Origin: an uncultured Candidatus Poseidoniales archaeon
GTDB taxonomy: Archaea > Thermoplasmatota > Poseidoniia > Poseidoniales > Poseidoniaceae
Length of the DNA: 64,000 nt
Direction of reading: 5' to 3'
Assembly (NCBI GenBank): GCA_905182125.1
Contig: CAJJAV010000001.1
Location: forward strand, 1-64,000
Part shown: positions 1-8,514 of the stretch, piece by piece
Layout: each line of letters opens with the position of its first letter
Numbering within the stretch: position 1 is the first letter of the stretch
Position numbers and translations under genes: made by a program
Notes under the pieces: model-generated
Told to the model about the DNA's origin: nothing
The model's input: the letters and a program-made list of their open reading frames with translations, nothing else
Database searches by the model: none

Positions 1-2
1 AT

Positions 3-1931
3 TCCCATCTGGAGGCATCTGGATTGGTTAACCATCAGCCGGCTCCAGTGAACAATCAGCTCCCAGGAAAGCCTACCGGAGCAGTCGGAACGGGTTTTTT
101 CAAGTTCCCTAATCAAGAAATGCCTGTCGGTCACGGCGTGAACATACTGCGATGGGGCCCCTTGGGGTCAAACCAGTATGACCAACTACGCGTCACAGGA
201 TCCCCCATCGACTACATTCGTCATTGCGATTGGCACCTTCATGGAGCCTCGGTATGGATGGGTACGTCGGCGACTGGCGTCACAGACCCAGTAGGAGTGA
301 ATCCTGCAACTGGCGTTACTGGGTTTATACCTCAGGCTGTGAAGCACATTTCAGAACTTGTTCATACATCGAGGCGTTTCTCGGAAAACCGTGGCCTTGA
401 TGGAGACGGTAACGAGTATCAATTTGGCGTAGTGGCTGTTCTGGGAGGCCAAGATCACGCTGCTCTTCTTCGCCAAATTAAGAATGTTAAGAATAACGGA
501 ACTTTTGCGGAAGCGTTTCGCACTATTCATACGCCACAAGCGACACTCAAGGCGGCGCTCTTCAACGATATGGGGAAGGTTTTCGCCCTTGAACTAAACT
601 TGGGCTCGCCTGGACAGTTTGGCCGAGGACGCCATCTTATTTTCATCCACCCAGCCAACGACATCGGCGGAGGAAAGTCTGACGAAAGTCTTGTAGAAGG
701 TCGCCTTGGTACTCAATGTAGGTCCCTCTCTGATGAGTTTGTTTGGTGGCAAGCTGCCCTTGAACGGGTCGGGGGCAAGATCGGGGCAATCGAAACGACC
801 CTCGGTGGAACCGCTAGGATTGGCCGGTACGCAATGCTTTCATCACGAATCCCGCGCAACATCATCGCAAAGGACGCCTTTGAATCAATTAATATTGACC
901 GAGGAGATTGGATTCAGGAGAATCTTCAATCGCAATTGCAAGAGTATCGAGCGAACTTTGCAACGACATTGCTCCGTACGGCATGGGGTCGGTTCGGGGA
1001 ACGTCTCAGTGGATTCCCTGTCATCCTCACCGATCGGCAAAATGCTTCAACGCAACAAGTGAATAAGATTCGAGCTCAGATTGCTATCTTGCGCTCGTTG
1101 TTCCTGGGCCATCCTGAACTTGATTTACTCCAAGGTGACATCTCTGACGAACGAATTGCAAAGCGCCGAGAGGAAGCCATCACTGAATCTCAATACATGA
1201 CGATCCATGACACTGTAGAAACGAACCCACAGGGTCCATGGGATCAACAGCGACGGTTGCGAATGAACAGCACATTGCGAATTTCGCAATCAAAGATGTT
1301 GTCTTTGGCTCGTGCTGATGATCCATCACAGAACATCGATTATGCACAGCAGATTATCTCAGAGATGCGGGGCTTGGCCACAAGTGCCGAGGACACCTTG
1401 CCGGCAGGTGGGTTCGTTGTCGTCGATGCTTTGGTCCCAGCTAGCCTCTTGGCGGATGATGGAACTGCAATTACGAAGTCCACTGTCAGTCGGGCAGTGG
1501 AAGCGATTGCGCAGGGACTCGTTTCTGAAGGAATCGATAAACCGCTGATTAATCTGTACCAAATCCCGAATGGCGTGGGGGCTGGTAAGGATGATATCAT
1601 CATTCAGATTACAGAAGACCAAACAGGAACCAACGTTCTTATCGTTGCCACCGAAGAAGCGAATCCATCTAAGAAGCGACGGATCGTATCAAATCCTGAA
1701 ATGGATAAAATCTCAAATCCATATGGGTTGGTTGTATCTGCATTCCATAGGCTCTTGCTCCGAATGGTCAATGCTCACAAGCAAAGTGGGTATCACCATT
1801 GTGTCGTGGACGGCGATTTGATGATGGCCTTCTTCCGTCACTACTATGGAGGTTCATTTGGAAACCGTCCGAATCTGATACTTGGTGGTTCGGACCGCTT
1901 GCGAAACAAAACCGAAGGTAAGGGAGAGTGA
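3..1931 (+). CDS. Unknown protein, first gene of a five-gene operon (5' end missing)
   Basis: The reading frame is open to the left edge, so the gene very likely starts upstream; the first in-window start is TTG at 24. About 640 residues are visible and I do not recognise the family. It begins with a Pro/Gly/Asn-rich stretch that looks like a linker, followed by a mixed alpha/beta region with repeated Gly-rich turns (VLGGQDH, NDIGGGKSDES, TLGGTARIG), a helical middle, and a second alpha/beta region near the end (GGFVVVDALVP, DDIIIQITEDQ). No signal peptide, membrane segment, Walker motif or zinc site is apparent in the visible part. Its TGA overlaps the GTG of the next gene, implying translational coupling with four small partners. 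It could be the large soluble subunit of a membrane-associated complex, but that is inference from context only. Confidence 0.75.
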   Translation, partial: SHLEASGLVNHQPAPVNNQLPGKPTGAVGTGFFKFPNQEMPVGHGVNILRWGPLGSNQYDQLRVTGSPIDYIRHCDWHLHGASVWMGTSATGVTDPVGVNPATGVTGFIPQAVKHISELVHTSRRFSENRGLDGDGNEYQFGVVAVLGGQDHAALLRQIKNVKNNGTFAEAFRTIHTPQATLKAALFNDMGKVFALELNLGSPGQFGRGRHLIFIHPANDIGGGKSDESLVEGRLGTQCRSLSDEFVWWQAALERVGGKIGAIETTLGGTARIGRYAMLSSRIPRNIIAKDAFESINIDRGDWIQENLQSQLQEYRANFATTLLRTAWGRFGERLSGFPVILTDRQNASTQQVNKIRAQIAILRSLFLGHPELDLLQGDISDERIAKRREEAITESQYMTIHDTVETNPQGPWDQQRRLRMNSTLRISQSKMLSLARADDPSQNIDYAQQIISEMRGLATSAEDTLPAGGFVVVDALVPASLLADDGTAITKSTVSRAVEAIAQGLVSEGIDKPLINLYQIPNGVGAGKDDIIIQITEDQTGTNVLIVATEEANPSKKRRIVSNPEMDKISNPYGLVVSAFHRLLLRMVNAHKQSGYHHCVVDGDLMMAFFRHYYGGSFGNRPNLILGGSDRLRNKTEGKGE

Positions 1932-2461
1932 ACATAATGGAAATCGTAAACGCAATTCTAATTTTCTTGGCATTGGTGCTCATGTGGGGCGCCTTGAATC
2001 TTGAACGAACCCCTACTGCACGGGTTGAAGTCGATCAAAGTTCGCAACTGAATGATTCAATGACATTCTTGCAGAAACTACGTACGAAGTCACCGAATGA
2101 AGTCGTGCAGTCAAAGCGTGTGCGCGCCTACCAGGCAAACCTCCTGAAGATGGCCGATGAAAATCCAGATCTTCTGGTCGGGGCAGAAGATCTTCTCGAC
2201 GAGCGAGAAAGGGATTCTAAGACACTCATTAGAGAAATGATCTCTGATGCTCGACGTGTTCGGGAAGCACATGTAGAGGAGAGGAAGCACATGGCTGAAA
2301 CCATCGCTGAACAGCGCGCTGATGCAAGTGCTATCGAGGCTGATTTGATTGAATTGGTCGGGATGATTGCGCTAGCCAGCAAAGAGTCCTCCTCCACCAC
2401 AGATACAATCTCTCGGGTTTCTGAAGATGTAGGGAAGGTGAAGGCAATTGTTGGATATTGA
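1928..2461 (+). CDS. Membrane-anchored coiled-coil protein, unknown
   Basis: A 177-residue protein with one N-terminal hydrophobic segment (roughly residues 6-24, IVNAILIFLALVLMWGAL) and then a long charged helical region rich in Glu, Arg, Ala and Lys that looks like a coiled coil. Topology is probably a single N-terminal anchor with the helical part on one side of the membrane. The start may be GTG 1928, overlapping the previous stop, or ATG 1937; a GGGAG sits at 1922-1926. It is gene two of the unknown operon and its 3' end overlaps gene three. Function unknown; an anchor or scaffold for the large first protein is the simplest inference. Confidence 0.75.
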   Translation: MNIMEIVNAILIFLALVLMWGALNLERTPTARVEVDQSSQLNDSMTFLQKLRTKSPNEVVQSKRVRAYQANLLKMADENPDLLVGAEDLLDERERDSKTLIREMISDARRVREAHVEERKHMAETIAEQRADASAIEADLIELVGMIALASKESSSTTDTISRVSEDVGKVKAIVGY

Positions 2462-2729
2462 CCTGTTCAGAGAAAGAGCAACAGGGTTGATTGCCCACCA
2501 CCTAGAGAACATAGGCGTCCTCGGAGAAATGGGTGCTGATCAGCATGAAGCTGCAGCGCTTGAACTAAAGAATATCATTCTTGTTGAAGTAATCCAACCG
2601 CTTGAAGAAATGGTCCTCATGTTGGAGTTGTTTGAAAAAATGGGGTTGTTGAACGTCCCGCGTTCGATGGTTGCAAAGTGGGAATTGAATTTCAATTGCC
2701 TATTGACTCGGTTGGAGGTTCTAGAATGA
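2448..2729 (+). CDS. Small helical protein, unknown
   Basis: A 93-residue, probably all-helical acidic protein without membrane segment or recognised motif. The likely start is TTG at 2448 or TTG at 2451, inside the end of the preceding gene, and its stop TGA (2727-2729) overlaps the ATG of the next gene. Hydrophobic residues (Leu, Ile, Val, Met) recur at helical spacing, suggesting helix-helix packing against partners. It is too short for classification; its status as a gene rests on the run of overlapping frames in the same operon. Confidence 0.6.
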   Translation: MLDIDLFRERATGLIAHHLENIGVLGEMGADQHEAAALELKNIILVEVIQPLEEMVLMLELFEKMGLLNVPRSMVAKWELNFNCLLTRLEVLE

Positions 2730-3430
2730 GTGATTTGTCATCAGTTTTGGGAAAAATCGAAGCTGGTCTGAATGAATCGATTGATTCCTTACTCGCGTTT
2801 CAACTGATCCAAGAACAGGCACATTATCAGCTTCAGCCTCTGATGTCGGGAGCGCCTCCTGAACAAAATATGTTTTTTCTATCGAGTACCTTCGATTCAA
2901 TGAAGTGTCTTCTCGAAATTGAAATTGAAGAAAACCGCCGGCTCTATGTGTCTCAACAAAAAGCCACAGAACTTGTCAAGCAGGATGTATTTGGCCCTGC
3001 CCTGGCCATCCGATTACAAGATTTGTCTGACATAGACGCCGCCATCAACGATGGTGAATACTCTAGGTATGTCCCAGGAGTATTGCAAGGAAAGGCGATT
3101 GTGGGCTCAGCAAACCACGGGGGGCTGGGTGAAGGCGGGGATTGGAAGTCGTGGTGTGTGAAGCTGGGAGATCTTAGCACTGTTTTCACTCGCTTAGCCA
3201 AGCAAATCCCCCCTACCCACCCTCTTGCCCCAACACTGGGATTGATGATCAACATGCTGAATTCTACACACCTTTGGTGCGAAGAACAGCGGCGACTCCA
3301 GATCGCAATCGAAGTGCTGTCTCGGCCAAACGAACAAAACGGCCCTGATTATGGATCATTTCTTCGACTTGAGCTCTTAGAGTTGCGGAGGCAAGCAGTC
3401 CCTCTTCCAAAAAGGGAGGAAGAAGAATGA
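2726..3430 (+). CDS. Soluble unknown protein of the five-gene operon
   Basis: The ATG at 2726 follows a GGAGG at 2714-2718 and overlaps the previous TGA, so it is preferred over the in-frame start at 2678. The product has 234 residues. The first 110 look helical, followed by a Gly-rich loop with Trp and Cys (GGLGEGGDWKSWCVKL) and a helical C-terminus ending in a charged KREEEE tail. There is no signal peptide or transmembrane segment and no recognised family. The stop overlaps the ATG of the fifth gene by four bases, so genes two to five appear to be made from one message in coupled fashion. Confidence 0.7.
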   Translation: MSDLSSVLGKIEAGLNESIDSLLAFQLIQEQAHYQLQPLMSGAPPEQNMFFLSSTFDSMKCLLEIEIEENRRLYVSQQKATELVKQDVFGPALAIRLQDLSDIDAAINDGEYSRYVPGVLQGKAIVGSANHGGLGEGGDWKSWCVKLGDLSTVFTRLAKQIPPTHPLAPTLGLMINMLNSTHLWCEEQRRLQIAIEVLSRPNEQNGPDYGSFLRLELLELRRQAVPLPKREEEE

Positions 3431-3756
3431 CATCCCAAATCGCCACAATTATGGTGATTCTGTTCCTTTCTCACGTTGGAATCATTGTGTACGCCTGGGT
3501 GGAGAGGCGCTGTAAGCCGCTGTTGTCTAAGTTGAAATTCTTTGAATCGGAGGTGGAAACTCTGCACAACATCGCAAATGAATACGCCGATCTCGGAATT
3601 ATTGTCCCAGGGCAGTGTATTGTCTCACCCCAATCAGTTGTTGTTGTAGAGACGAAGCGGATTCAGACTAGGCTTGTCATTGAAATGGTAGCCGTGGGGT
3701 GTGCTGGAATGATTCCATCGGGTTTAATCGCTTTTATATTCAGCGTACTGGCTTGA
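3427..3756 (+). CDS. Small two-TM membrane protein, unknown
   Basis: A 109-residue protein with an N-terminal hydrophobic segment (about residues 5-23) and a C-terminal one (about 88-108), separated by a charged mid-section of about 60 residues. This hairpin topology puts the mid-section on one side of the membrane. Its ATG overlaps the previous gene's TGA (ATGA). It is the last gene of the unknown operon; two strong hairpins follow immediately. Function unknown. With gene two it would give the operon two membrane proteins and three soluble ones. Confidence 0.7.
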   Translation: MTSQIATIMVILFLSHVGIIVYAWVERRCKPLLSKLKFFESEVETLHNIANEYADLGIIVPGQCIVSPQSVVVVETKRIQTRLVIEMVAVGCAGMIPSGLIAFIFSVLA

Positions 3757-3765
3757 AAAGAGCAC

Positions 3766-3780
3766 CCTTCGGCGCGAAGG
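3766..3780 (+). terminator. GC-rich hairpin after the unknown operon
   Basis: CCTTCG (3766-3771) and CGAAGG (3775-3780) form a six-bp stem with a three-base loop, ten bases after the operon's last stop. No clear T-run follows, so it may be an RNA-stability or processing element rather than a true terminator. Confidence 0.35.
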
Positions 3781-3781
3781 T

Positions 3782-3814
3782 CTCAAACCAAGAGGGCCTT
3801 TCGAATGGTTTGAG
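3782..3814 (+). promoter_or_regulatory. Nine-bp inverted repeat ahead of the 584-aa gene
   Basis: CTCAAACCA (3782-3790) is the exact complement of TGGTTTGAG (3806-3814). The right arm abuts the GGGGAG ribosome binding site of the gene that starts at 3823, so in RNA this stem could limit access to that site. In DNA it could equally be an operator. Confidence 0.4.
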
Positions 3815-3822
3815 GGGAGTTC

Positions 3823-5577
3823 ATGGCAGGTCCATCTAAAGTCGAATTTCCCGGGCAGAACAAGCAGCGTATCCGTATGCGGGGTACAAAGCACGCCAAT
3901 GAAGCAACGGCGAATCGTATCAAGCGAGAACTAGCCCAACTGCTTGAAGATCCCAAAGGCAAACTGCCGCAAATGATGTGGAAGGGTCGCCTTCGCTGGG
4001 GACGCATGGATCCGGTCACAAAAACACTCAATGAATTGGACAAGGTCATCAAGAAGAAGAACGATGTTCGCTGGCTTGGTAAGCGCATGATGTCAAGGCG
4101 CGGTGATCCTGTTGCAAAGGCATTTGCTGGATCGTTACACGCAGCCCATGATGAAGATTTCAGCATGGTTGGAAAGTTCAGTTCAGGTTCGTTCGGTGGC
4201 GCCACGTTCATTCGACGAGGTGACGGGAAACAGGGCTACCTTGCCGGAATTCAGAACCATTCACACCTCACACTGCGCATGTTACCTTGGGAAGATCACG
4301 CCAAACGAGGCATGTATTTCTTCACTTGGAAGGGTGGTTTCGTCTGCACTGGCCCCAAACCTTCACCACCTGATGAGTGGTTGGAAGACGTGTTGGCTCG
4401 GTCCCGTTTCAAATTGACAAGGGACGCTGACCTCGCATTGCCCGTTTGGGTTTCTGAGGGCCTTGATCCCAACGCCGTGCTTGCTTTTGATGCAAGTTCC
4501 GATGGCTATGTCCGATTTTCATTCAAGCACGGGCCAATCGTGGCCATTGGTTTGGATGCACTTGGTGAAGCTGCGAAAAAGGAGTCATCGTTCATTCACC
4601 ACTTAGCGCTTTCAATGCTGCCGCCGTTTCTCCCTTCAATTTTAGACATTGAAGCAAACTGGACTCCGAAAGGATGGCCTGAGGGGAAGCCTTTGCCTGA
4701 AGCAGCGGCAGAGGGTATTGACAAAATCATCGATGCTTGGCAGGGACTCTCGATGAATGAGGGACTCATTGCTATGGCCGTGCGACGCGCTGTGCTCGAT
4801 GCCGTTGACAGCGGCTTGTTGCTCGGTGAGACATGGATCGAGGGTGATGATTTTGACGCAATCAAAGCCGGTTTAGCCAGCCATCCAGGCTCCAAAGATG
4901 AACGCCATCTTGCTTCACACATGCTCGTGGCCTCCATGTCGGAAGGACCCACAGAAGAATTCGGAATACGCATCAACCCACGCGGGGACATCGGCGAGCG
5001 GAAGGGCCAGGCTCTCGAAATCATGACGGGAACGAGTTGTGGAAACATCCTCGGTCCGTTGTGGGAGAAGTGGGGCATGGCAGGTCTTGCTGGCCTCGGT
5101 ATCGAAGGTGTCGAAGCCGAAGAAATTTGGAAGAAACAAAACAAGAAACCGCAACCGTTTGGAACCTTCCTCAAGAGTTTAGATTCTGCACGCAGTCAAG
5201 CCCAGCGCGTGGCTCGGTTCCCATCAAGAAGTGGTGACTTCACGGGTGCAGCCGGGAAGGTGCACGACTTGGTTTTGCAAGGTTTACTCGAAGGCATGGG
5301 GAAAGCAGAACGTGTCGCAACTGCCCGTCATACTTCCATTGATGAAGCGGCGGCTTCGTGGGCATGGTTGCTCGCTGCTGGCCGTTCAGCGGGCCAAGAC
5401 TGGCATTTTGAAGTCAACGCACGAGACCGCGCCGGTGCTTGGTTAAGCGCAACGAAAACACTCTTGTCGTGCGGTGAAGCATTGCTTGGAGCAAATGCTG
5501 ATGGCCTCGAAGAGTTCCAATCCTCATGGCAAGAAGCCTTTGACGCCCTTCGAACAGTCACCGGTGAATCGGCTTAA
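3823..5577 (+). CDS. Unknown 584-aa cytoplasmic protein
   Basis: The start ATG 3823 has GGGGAG about six bases upstream. The N-terminus (about residues 1-110) is very rich in Lys and Arg, followed by mixed alpha/beta sequence with many Trp (MMWKGRLRWG, FFTWKGGF) and a helical C-terminal half rich in Ala. There is no signal peptide, transmembrane segment or recognised catalytic motif. The basic N-terminus might bind nucleic acid, but this is a guess. It stands alone between the unknown operon and a convergent LysE-type gene, whose stop lies seven bases away. I do not recognise the family. Confidence 0.8.
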   Translation: MAGPSKVEFPGQNKQRIRMRGTKHANEATANRIKRELAQLLEDPKGKLPQMMWKGRLRWGRMDPVTKTLNELDKVIKKKNDVRWLGKRMMSRRGDPVAKAFAGSLHAAHDEDFSMVGKFSSGSFGGATFIRRGDGKQGYLAGIQNHSHLTLRMLPWEDHAKRGMYFFTWKGGFVCTGPKPSPPDEWLEDVLARSRFKLTRDADLALPVWVSEGLDPNAVLAFDASSDGYVRFSFKHGPIVAIGLDALGEAAKKESSFIHHLALSMLPPFLPSILDIEANWTPKGWPEGKPLPEAAAEGIDKIIDAWQGLSMNEGLIAMAVRRAVLDAVDSGLLLGETWIEGDDFDAIKAGLASHPGSKDERHLASHMLVASMSEGPTEEFGIRINPRGDIGERKGQALEIMTGTSCGNILGPLWEKWGMAGLAGLGIEGVEAEEIWKKQNKKPQPFGTFLKSLDSARSQAQRVARFPSRSGDFTGAAGKVHDLVLQGLLEGMGKAERVATARHTSIDEAAASWAWLLAAGRSAGQDWHFEVNARDRAGAWLSATKTLLSCGEALLGANADGLEEFQSSWQEAFDALRTVTGESA

Positions 5578-5584
5578 TCGCCCC

Positions 5585-6187
5585 TCAATGAGGCAAGACA
5601 ATCCAAATCGCTACGCCGATCAACGACAGTCCTAACGCGATGTTCAGTCGCTTGGCATTTTGAGGCGAGGTAAAGACTCGGCGAAGGCCAACGCCGAAGC
5701 CCGCCCAAACAAGGACAGCTGGGTAGCCAGCAAGGGCATTTAATGCGACAATGGCTACTTTGCTGAGCAGGCCAGTGCCAAACAATGTACCCCATGTCGC
5801 CATGAGCACGAGAAAATGAATCCATGCCTTGCCGTTGACGAATTGCAACAACATACCTGTTCGGAATCCAAGCCGATCAGTCTCATCAACTTCATCCAGC
5901 GGTTTTGGTTCAGCGCGCCCGATGGTGTAACCGAGGTAGGCGATGTAGCCTGCGCCGACAAAGGTCAACGCGTTGAAGATGGTTTCATTTGATTCAATCG
6001 CAGCAATCGCCAGACCAACCAAAACGCCGAGGATCGACCAGCCAGTCACCATCCCAATGGTGAGTGGAAGGGTTGCTCGAAAGCCGTGCTGTGCTCCATG
6101 TGCTGCGCAAAGCATGTTGTTTGGACCGGGAGTGAAGCACATCGGTACGATGAACACGATCAACGCAAGCAATGCGGTTGTGTCCAT
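5585..6187 (-). CDS. LysE/RhtB-family amino-acid exporter
   Basis: A 200-residue integral membrane protein of about six helices, the usual length for the LysE/RhtB family, which exports basic or small neutral amino acids and their analogues. The diagnostic N-terminal motif is present (FTPGPNNMLCAAHGAQHGF), where the Pro-Gly-Pro-Asn turn follows helix one. The substrate cannot be deduced. It lies 27 bases downstream of a PLP-dependent sulfur-amino-acid enzyme on the same strand, which suggests, without proving, that the exported solute is related to sulfur amino-acid metabolism. Confidence 0.88.
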   Translation of the reverse strand: MDTTALLALIVFIVPMCFTPGPNNMLCAAHGAQHGFRATLPLTIGMVTGWSILGVLVGLAIAAIESNETIFNALTFVGAGYIAYLGYTIGRAEPKPLDEVDETDRLGFRTGMLLQFVNGKAWIHFLVLMATWGTLFGTGLLSKVAIVALNALAGYPAVLVWAGFGVGLRRVFTSPQNAKRLNIALGLSLIGVAIWIVLPH

Positions 6188-6214
6188 GTTTCATTCCCCG
6201 TGATGGGTGTGGAA

Positions 6215-7399
6215 TCAAACGTTAGCAAAGCCACGCTCGATGTCGGCCCAAAGGTCTTCGAGGTCTTCGATTCCAATGCTCATTCGGACGTAGCCAGGGA
6301 CGAGACCTGCTGCATGTCGCACATCCTCAGGGATCATCATGTGGCTTGAGTTGAAAGGGCATTCGACAAGTGATTCGACGCCGCCGAGGCTTGTTGCTTC
6401 GTAGATCATGGTGAGGCCGCGCATGAACTTGAGGGCTGCTTCGTCGCCGCCTTTGACAACGAATCCAATCATGCCGGTGCCCTTGGGCATCACGCGTTGA
6501 GCGACTTCGTAATCATCGTGAGAAGGAAGCGATGGGTGGTTGACCCGTTCGATCATTGGGTGTGCTTCAAGGCGTTGCGCAAGGGTTGCTGCGTTTTGGC
6601 AAAGGGTTGGCATCCGTACGTGGAGGGTGCGCATGCCGCGTTCCAAAAGATAGCAGTTGTGAGGGTCCGGGCTTCCACCGAAGTGGACCTTACGGGGGAA
6701 GATTTGGGCAATGTGTTCCTTGGAACCAACGACGGCGCCCCCGATAATATCGGAGTGCCCACCGAGGTACTTTGTGGTCGAGTGAATCACCAAATCAACG
6801 CCCATGTTGAGCGGTTGGCAGGCCCAAGGTGAGGCGAAGGTGTTGTCGATAATGCACAACAAGTTGTGGCGCTTTGCGACGGCCACCATAGCAGGAATGT
6901 CGCACACCTTCAACACCGGGTTGGTCAGCGTTTCGATGTAGAGGATCTTGGTGTTTGGTTGGATTGCGGCTTCGTAGGAGGCGGGGTCACGCATATCGGC
7001 CATGGTTGTTGAAATGCCAAAGCGTGGGAGTTCTTCGGTCATCAGGCCATAGGTCCCGCCGTAGACGTCGGTCGATGCGACGATGTGATCGCCGGAACTC
7101 AGCAGAGCCATGAGGGTGGTTGAGATTGCCGACATTCCTGAAGCGAAGGTTTCGGCATCTTCGCCACATTCCATAGCGGTTAACTTCTGTGCGACTGCAT
7201 CAGAGTTTACCGAAGAGAGGCGGGCGTAAAGGAGGGTGTGTTGGGCGCCAGCAGCCCATCCAGCATAGCGTTCGTCGGTCAACTTGTAGGTCGAAGATTG
7301 GAAAATTGGGGTGTTGACGGCGTCACCTACGTGGTTCGTTCCGCTGTGAACTGCCTTGCTGCCAAAGCCAGTGTACGTATGTGGTATTTTGTCGCTCAT
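6215..7399 (-). CDS. Cys/Met metabolism PLP enzyme (cystathionine gamma-synthase/lyase type)
   Basis: A gamma-family fold-type I PLP enzyme of about 394 residues from MSDK; an earlier ATG at 7411 adds four residues. The Schiff-base lysine lies in the typical context HSTTKYLGGHSD near residue 210, preceded by IIDNTFASP, which holds the Asp that contacts the pyridine nitrogen. The tyrosine/arginine phosphate-contact region (YARLSSVNSD) is also present. Such enzymes make or break cystathionine, or degrade methionine; the exact reaction cannot be told from motifs. The neighbours on the same strand are an EamA transporter upstream and a LysE exporter downstream, a plausible amino-acid handling set. 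Confidence 0.9.
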   Translation of the reverse strand: MSDKIPHTYTGFGSKAVHSGTNHVGDAVNTPIFQSSTYKLTDERYAGWAAGAQHTLLYARLSSVNSDAVAQKLTAMECGEDAETFASGMSAISTTLMALLSSGDHIVASTDVYGGTYGLMTEELPRFGISTTMADMRDPASYEAAIQPNTKILYIETLTNPVLKVCDIPAMVAVAKRHNLLCIIDNTFASPWACQPLNMGVDLVIHSTTKYLGGHSDIIGGAVVGSKEHIAQIFPRKVHFGGSPDPHNCYLLERGMRTLHVRMPTLCQNAATLAQRLEAHPMIERVNHPSLPSHDDYEVAQRVMPKGTGMIGFVVKGGDEAALKFMRGLTMIYEATSLGGVESLVECPFNSSHMMIPEDVRHAAGLVPGYVRMSIGIEDLEDLWADIERGFANV

Positions 7400-7435
7400 C
7401 TTATCCCTCATTTGTTTCGAGTCGCCGCCTGCAAT

Positions 7436-8410
7436 TTAGTCTTCCGAATCCCCTTGAGTGAAAAATTCGACAACGATGTTCCCTAAAAACAGTGCACTGC
7501 CGCCAACGAAAATCCATGTGCTCCATTCGACCAAGTCCAATCCTAAACCGTAAATGGTTGCCCAAACGGGCTCAAAGGCATAGATGATAGCCGCTTGAAT
7601 TGGGTGAAGGTACCGCTGGAACATGTTGAGCAGCAGTAAACAAAAGAGCGAACCTCCGATGCCCAAGCACAACACTGGGATGAAAACACCGTCAGCGAAA
7701 ATGAAGCTCCATTCTTTTGAGGTTCTGCCGCCACCGAGGATGAAGGTCAGGGCAACCGCTCCAATCGCAACGACTGTGAACGAAGTCAGTGTGACTCCAA
7801 TCGGATCCATGGCGCGAGTGATTTTCTGGGTGTAGATGATATGAAGGGCAAAGAAAACGGCGCAGAACACGGTTAGAATCTCGCCTAGCCCCCACGTCAA
7901 ATGTGGAGGTCCTTGAATAAAGCCCGCCCCAAATGTTGCAAGGACAACGCCAAGAATCAGCACCCGCGACGGTCGTTTTTTAGTCATAGCAACGGTGATC
8001 AGGGCCGTGAAGACCACGTACAAAGAAGTCAGAAAGGCGGAAACAGCGGGATTTATTTCGTCCAAGCCAACCATTTGGGTGACGAAGCCAACGAGCATCA
8101 GTCCGCCAAGAATGGTGCCCCCGCCCCACTGTTCGGAGTCGGTGAGCGCTGCGCGCGCTTTTGGGAAGAGTGCAAACATCAAGACCGCTGCTACGGCAAA
8201 TCGAGCCGCCACCAAGACAGCGACAACACGCGTGTTACCGTACGTTTCGATTTCGGGTTGAAGTGCATTCAAGGCCTGCTTCATCCAGATGAATGTTGCA
8301 CCCCACACGCATGTGACGGCCAATAAAGCCCCAATCGCCATTTTTCGTTGCTTCGGGTTAAGCGGATCGATGCCGAAGGCGGGGGCTGTGTCGTGCGAAG
8401 AATCCCCCAT
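7436..8410 (-). CDS. EamA/DMT-superfamily transporter
   Basis: A 324-residue protein with about ten predicted membrane helices in two homologous halves, the usual arrangement of the drug/metabolite transporter superfamily (EamA). The first half begins with the family pattern VTCVWGATFIWMKQAL, and the second half carries the usual Pro-rich segment near its end (IYAFEPVWATIYGL). The substrate is unknown; relatives export amino acids, nucleosides or other metabolites. It is transcribed away from the geranylgeranyl reductase gene and 36 bases before the PLP enzyme on the same strand, so the two may share a message. Confidence 0.88.
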   Translation of the reverse strand: MGDSSHDTAPAFGIDPLNPKQRKMAIGALLAVTCVWGATFIWMKQALNALQPEIETYGNTRVVAVLVAARFAVAAVLMFALFPKARAALTDSEQWGGGTILGGLMLVGFVTQMVGLDEINPAVSAFLTSLYVVFTALITVAMTKKRPSRVLILGVVLATFGAGFIQGPPHLTWGLGEILTVFCAVFFALHIIYTQKITRAMDPIGVTLTSFTVVAIGAVALTFILGGGRTSKEWSFIFADGVFIPVLCLGIGGSLFCLLLLNMFQRYLHPIQAAIIYAFEPVWATIYGLGLDLVEWSTWIFVGGSALFLGNIVVEFFTQGDSED

Positions 8411-8514
8411 GGCCGGGCCTTAGCCGTTCGCCGCATGAGGATAACGGTGAAGACGGGGCGTTTGCACCACCTTGAACGCGAACACTCAAGGAGTGAACCG
8501 GTTGTGTCAACAGC

